In this document: positions 21,679-21,903 of the stretch, piece after piece
Layout: the number at the start of each line of letters is the position of its first letter
Numbering within the stretch: the stretch's first letter is position 1
Virus record (IMG/VR): IMGVR_UViG_3300028883_000145
Span: 1 to 21,903 of that record
Direction: 5' to 3' (one strand)
Source: a virus
Length of the DNA: 21,903 nt
Translations under genes and position numbers: made by a program
Notes under the pieces: generated by a model
The model's database searches: none
What the model was told of the DNA's origin: nothing
Seen by the model: the letters and a program-made list of their open reading frames with translations, nothing else

Positions 21679-21903
21679 ATGACCAACGTAACCTCAAACA
21701 CACTTAACCTCAACCAATTCTCATTCTCTGATTATGACGACAGTGGCCGCCATTACGCAGGAGTAACAATCGGAGAACAGCAAGGCGCACGCCGCTATTA
21801 TGATGGAAACTACGAGTTCCTGATGGCTGAACCGAACATTACCGACCGCCCCTGGTACAATACACAAACTGAACAGCTGGTAAAATTCTACGAAGAACTG
21901 CTG
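21679..21903 (+). CDS. Partial gene running off the right edge, unknown function
   Basis: 75 codons open to the window edge from an ATG with GGAG 9 bases upstream. The sequence begins MTNVTSNTLNLNQFSFSDYD and is polar and aromatic (ARRYYDGNYEFLMAE, DRPWYNTQTEQL). It is soluble, with no signal peptide, and matches no family I know. It is the first gene after the control region on the plus strand, so it is probably an early gene, perhaps short and highly expressed. Confidence 0.75.
   Translation, partial: MTNVTSNTLNLNQFSFSDYDDSGRHYAGVTIGEQQGARRYYDGNYEFLMAEPNITDRPWYNTQTEQLVKFYEELL

Noticed and set aside
21252-21713. 153-codon minus-strand frame across the control region
   Set aside because: It runs through tandem repeats and palindromes, has no good ribosome site, a low-complexity His/Cys-rich translation, and overlaps the start of the plus-strand gene at 21679.

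Overview
The window is part of a double-stranded DNA bacteriophage genome of the T7 superfamily (short-tailed podovirus). The evidence is a long, tightly packed run of virion genes on the minus strand in nearly T7 order. Read 5' to 3' on that strand it is: small leader genes, an unknown 304-residue protein, portal, a Bbp19-like protein, scaffold, major capsid, tail tubular A, tail tubular B, a gp13/GNAT-like protein, an HNH endonuclease, gp14-, gp15- and gp16-like internal virion proteins, small and large terminase, tail fibre. No single-subunit RNA polymerase, lysis gene or integrase lies in the window. The host cannot be read from the sequence. The base composition and protein style would suit a phage of a (possibly marine) gammaproteobacterium, but that is a guess.

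Layout. 1-48 is the downstream flank of the tail-fibre gene. 49-11191 is one minus-strand block in which most genes abut or overlap by a few bases (fibre, terminases, internal core proteins, HNH). 11184-14240 holds the gp13-like protein and the two tail tube proteins. 14258-15369 holds the major capsid gene as a separate unit, bounded by a strong hairpin terminator on each side and with a long structured leader. 15381-18877 holds scaffold, Bbp19-like protein, portal and the 304-residue protein. 18882-19920 holds four small leader genes, two of which overlap by 122 bases in different frames. 19921-20034 is a divergent promoter region. 20035-20959 (plus strand) holds an orphan DNA methyltransferase and a small coupled gene, followed by a 26-codon remnant of a second methyltransferase gene and a terminator. 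21100-21678 is a gene-free control region with short repeats and palindromes. It leads into a plus-strand gene that runs off the right edge.

Regulation. The hexamer TAAATA (often TAAATAC, twice as full TATAAATA) is found in this window only at gene boundaries and always on the strand being transcribed. It is a good candidate for the -10 element of a phage-specific (sigma-directed) promoter class. The methyltransferase instead has a host sigma70-like promoter.

Main corrections to naive gene calling. The gp14-like gene probably starts at an ATC codon at 10686. Tail tubular A and the portal start at ATG codons with good ribosome binding sites (14240 and 17961), not at the upstream TTG codons. 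The gp13-like gene probably starts at 11642. The 80-residue leader gene starts at 19124.
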